Source of the DNA: Aromatoleum evansii
GTDB taxonomy: Bacteria; Pseudomonadota; Gammaproteobacteria; Burkholderiales; Rhodocyclaceae
Reading direction: 5' to 3'
Assembly (NCBI RefSeq): GCF_012910805.1
Contig: NZ_WTVK01000005.1
Span: forward strand, 62,001 to 126,000
Length of the DNA stretch: 64,000 nucleotides
Shown here: positions 62,428-64,000 of the stretch, piece by piece
How the letters are laid out: every line of letters begins with the position of its first letter
How positions within the stretch are numbered: position 1 is the first letter of the stretch
Notes under the pieces: model-generated
Told to the model about the DNA's origin: nothing
What the model saw: the letters and a program-made list of their open reading frames with translations, nothing else
Database searches by the model: none
Translations under genes and position numbers: made by a program

Positions 62428-64000
62428 GTGGCATCATCTGCTGACGGCATGATCGCGGAACTGCTGACGGACGAGCGTCCGGCAAGAAGCTGCGACGAGG
62501 GCAGCACCGCCGGCCATGCCCTCACCGCGGATCCCTCCGTCATCGCGCGGCGCATGCGGCGGCGCGCGATCGGACTGGGCATCCTCGCCTTCCTGCTGGC
62601 CATTGCGGCAATCGCGGCGCTGGTCGCACGGCAGGTGGCCGAACTGCAGCGCCGCCAGCAAGCCGAAGTGGCGCTGTCGCTGCAGTTGGTCGCCACGGCC
62701 GTGCGCCATGTCGACTCCGACCCGGATCTCGCCGCGCGCGCGGCTCTTGCGGCGCTGCGGCGCACCGCGGAGACCGCACCTTTCCTGCGCGCCCAGGCCG
62801 AGGACGCGGCGCGCCGCAACCTGGACGCAAACCGGCTGCGCCTGACCCTGCGCGGGCACGCGGGCCGCATCAATGCGATCGCCTTCAGCCCGGACGGGTC
62901 GCTGATCGCGTCGGCCGGGCAGGATGGCACGGTACGCCTCGGGAATGCCGTCGACGGCTCGGCGTCCCCCGAGCTGCGCGGACACGAGGGCGAAGTCCGC
63001 GACCTCGCCCTCGATCCCGCCGGACAGACGCTCGCATCGGTGGGCGAGGACGGTCGCATCGTCCTGTGGGACGTCGGGCGCGGCGAACGCCTGCGCGAGC
63101 TGCCGCGACAGCCGGAACCTTTGCATGGCGTCGCGTTCGGCCCGGACGGCGAGATCGTCGCGACGGTGGGGCAGAGCCCGGTCGTGCGGCTGTGGGACGC
63201 CGACACGGGCGGCTTGCTCGCCAACCTCTCCGGCCACAAGGGGCAGGTGCACGCGGTGGCATTCAGCCCGGATGGACGGCATCTGGCGACCGCCGGTACC
63301 GATGCCTCGCTGCGCATCTGGGATCTCCTGAGCGGACGGGCTCTGCACGTGCTCGACGGCCATGCCGGGACGGTCCTCGTGCTCGCGTTCAGCCCGGACG
63401 GGCGCTGGCTGGCGAGCGCGGGCGAGGACCGCCGGGCACGCCTGTGGGACGTCACCAACGGCACAGCGGTGCGCGCGCTGGCCGAACAGCCCGGCGCGAT
63501 CCGTGCCGCTGCCTTCAGCCCGGACGGCAGCCTGCTGGCGACCGGTGACTACGACGGCTCGGCGCTGCTGTGGGACGTGGCAGGCTGTACGCGCCCGGGC
63601 GGGGAATGCCCGCCGCGCGCCCCTTTCGCCGGCGACGGCAATCCGGTTACCGACCTCGCTTTCGACGCGGCCGGGACGACGCTCGCGACGACCGGCATCG
63701 ACGGCAGCGTGAAGCTGTGGAACCTCGCCTTCGGCCACGAGGGCGCGATCCGCAGCCTCGCCTTCAGTCCCGACGGCAAACGGCTGGCGACGGCTGCGGC
63801 CGGCACGGATGCCGCGGTGTGGGAGCTCGCGAGCGGGCGGATCCTGCACCGGTTCGCCGGGCCGGCCGGCACGACGGCGCGCGTCGCATGGAGCCCGGAC
63901 GGCAGCCGCATCGCCGCCGCGCAAGCCGACGGCGCTGCAATGCTTTGGGACGCCGCCAGCGAACGGCCGCCGCTGACGCTTCTCGGGCATGCGGGACGCG
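62428..64000 (+). CDS. membrane-anchored WD40-repeat protein, partial
   Basis: The gene begins at GTG 62428 (GTG 62425 or ATG 62449 possible; AGGAGG at 62416-62421 favours GTG) and runs off the right edge, 524 codons seen. A short cytosolic start is followed by one TM (about 46-66, IGLGILAFLLAIAAIAALVA), a helical linker (LARAALAALRRTAE) and at least nine WD40 blades, each of the form AFSPDG..LATAG.DG...LWD. The first blade has LGN instead of LWD. It resembles the C-terminal part of larger nSTAND/caspase WD40 proteins without their N-terminal domain. Likely a scaffold; partners unknown. Confidence 0.85.
   Translation, partial: MASSADGMIAELLTDERPARSCDEGSTAGHALTADPSVIARRMRRRAIGLGILAFLLAIAAIAALVARQVAELQRRQQAEVALSLQLVATAVRHVDSDPDLAARAALAALRRTAETAPFLRAQAEDAARRNLDANRLRLTLRGHAGRINAIAFSPDGSLIASAGQDGTVRLGNAVDGSASPELRGHEGEVRDLALDPAGQTLASVGEDGRIVLWDVGRGERLRELPRQPEPLHGVAFGPDGEIVATVGQSPVVRLWDADTGGLLANLSGHKGQVHAVAFSPDGRHLATAGTDASLRIWDLLSGRALHVLDGHAGTVLVLAFSPDGRWLASAGEDRRARLWDVTNGTAVRALAEQPGAIRAAAFSPDGSLLATGDYDGSALLWDVAGCTRPGGECPPRAPFAGDGNPVTDLAFDAAGTTLATTGIDGSVKLWNLAFGHEGAIRSLAFSPDGKRLATAAAGTDAAVWELASGRILHRFAGPAGTTARVAWSPDGSRIAAAQADGAAMLWDAASERPPLTLLGHAGR

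Noticed and set aside
62434-63990. 518-aa minus-strand frame at the right end
   Set aside because: It is opposite the WD40 gene; the plus frame shows regular SPDG/LWD blades and a ribosome site, the minus frame only shadow composition.

Overview
The window is GC-rich, densely coded DNA with the gene content and order of a betaproteobacterium, most likely Rhodocyclales (Azoarcus / Thauera / Aromatoleum group). This is an inference from synteny and protein style (mreBCD-mrdAB-rlpA-dacA-dat-ybeD-lipBA, gatCAB, phoBR, ubiE-ubiJ, atpIBEFHAGDC next to parBA-rsmG-mnmG); no search was run.

Layout. (1) 1-2690 is the right end of an integrated element abutting the 3' end of tRNA-Arg(CCG) (2688-2764, minus). 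A leftward three-gene operon of a small excisionase-like protein, a tyrosine integrase and a YhaM-like HD-domain protein, each overlapping the next by 8 nt, runs off the left edge. A divergent XRE regulator and four 11-bp-spaced TGGGCAC repeats lie beside the tRNA. (2) 2869-8422 is a signalling pair: a very large hybrid histidine kinase and an HD-GYP response regulator, followed by a divergent OmpA-like protein, a cytochrome c lipoprotein and an unknown secreted protein. (3) 10688-18638 is a tetrathionate respiration locus: ttrS-ttrR on plus, convergent with ttrB-ttrC-ttrA on minus, with a small Gly/Met-repeat exported protein downstream of ttrA. (4) 18802-22285 holds rep helicase, a DUF4197 protein and a zinc-ligand-poor DksA paralogue, separated by palindromic repeats. 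(5) 22477-33197 (minus) holds lipoate synthesis, D-amino-acid metabolism and the elongasome (MreBCD, PBP2, RodA, RlpA, PBP5/6). (6) 33318-38503 (plus) holds gatCAB, a lipoprotein, a class II amidotransferase and a HIT protein, followed by a large protein with a PilZ-like C-terminus. (7) phoB-phoR (minus) carry a Pho-box-like site upstream of phoB. (8) DUF971-ubiE-Tim44-ubiJ (plus) converge on the ATP synthase operon. (9) 45180-56489 (minus) is mnmG-rsmG-parA-parB-atpIBEFHAGDC, the arrangement commonly found near the chromosome origin; a parS-like direct repeat lies upstream of mnmG. (10) A YiiX-type hydrolase, a YjdM/PhnA protein, a Glu/Asp ABC transporter (gltIJKL) and the start of a membrane-anchored WD40 protein complete the window.

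How it works together: most of the window is core chromosome for energy conservation, cell-wall elongation, chromosome segregation and tRNA modification. Accessory content is the tRNA-Arg element, and probably the ttr locus, which would let the cell respire tetrathionate anaerobically under TtrS/TtrR control. The longest antisense reading frames are GC-driven shadows and are not annotated.
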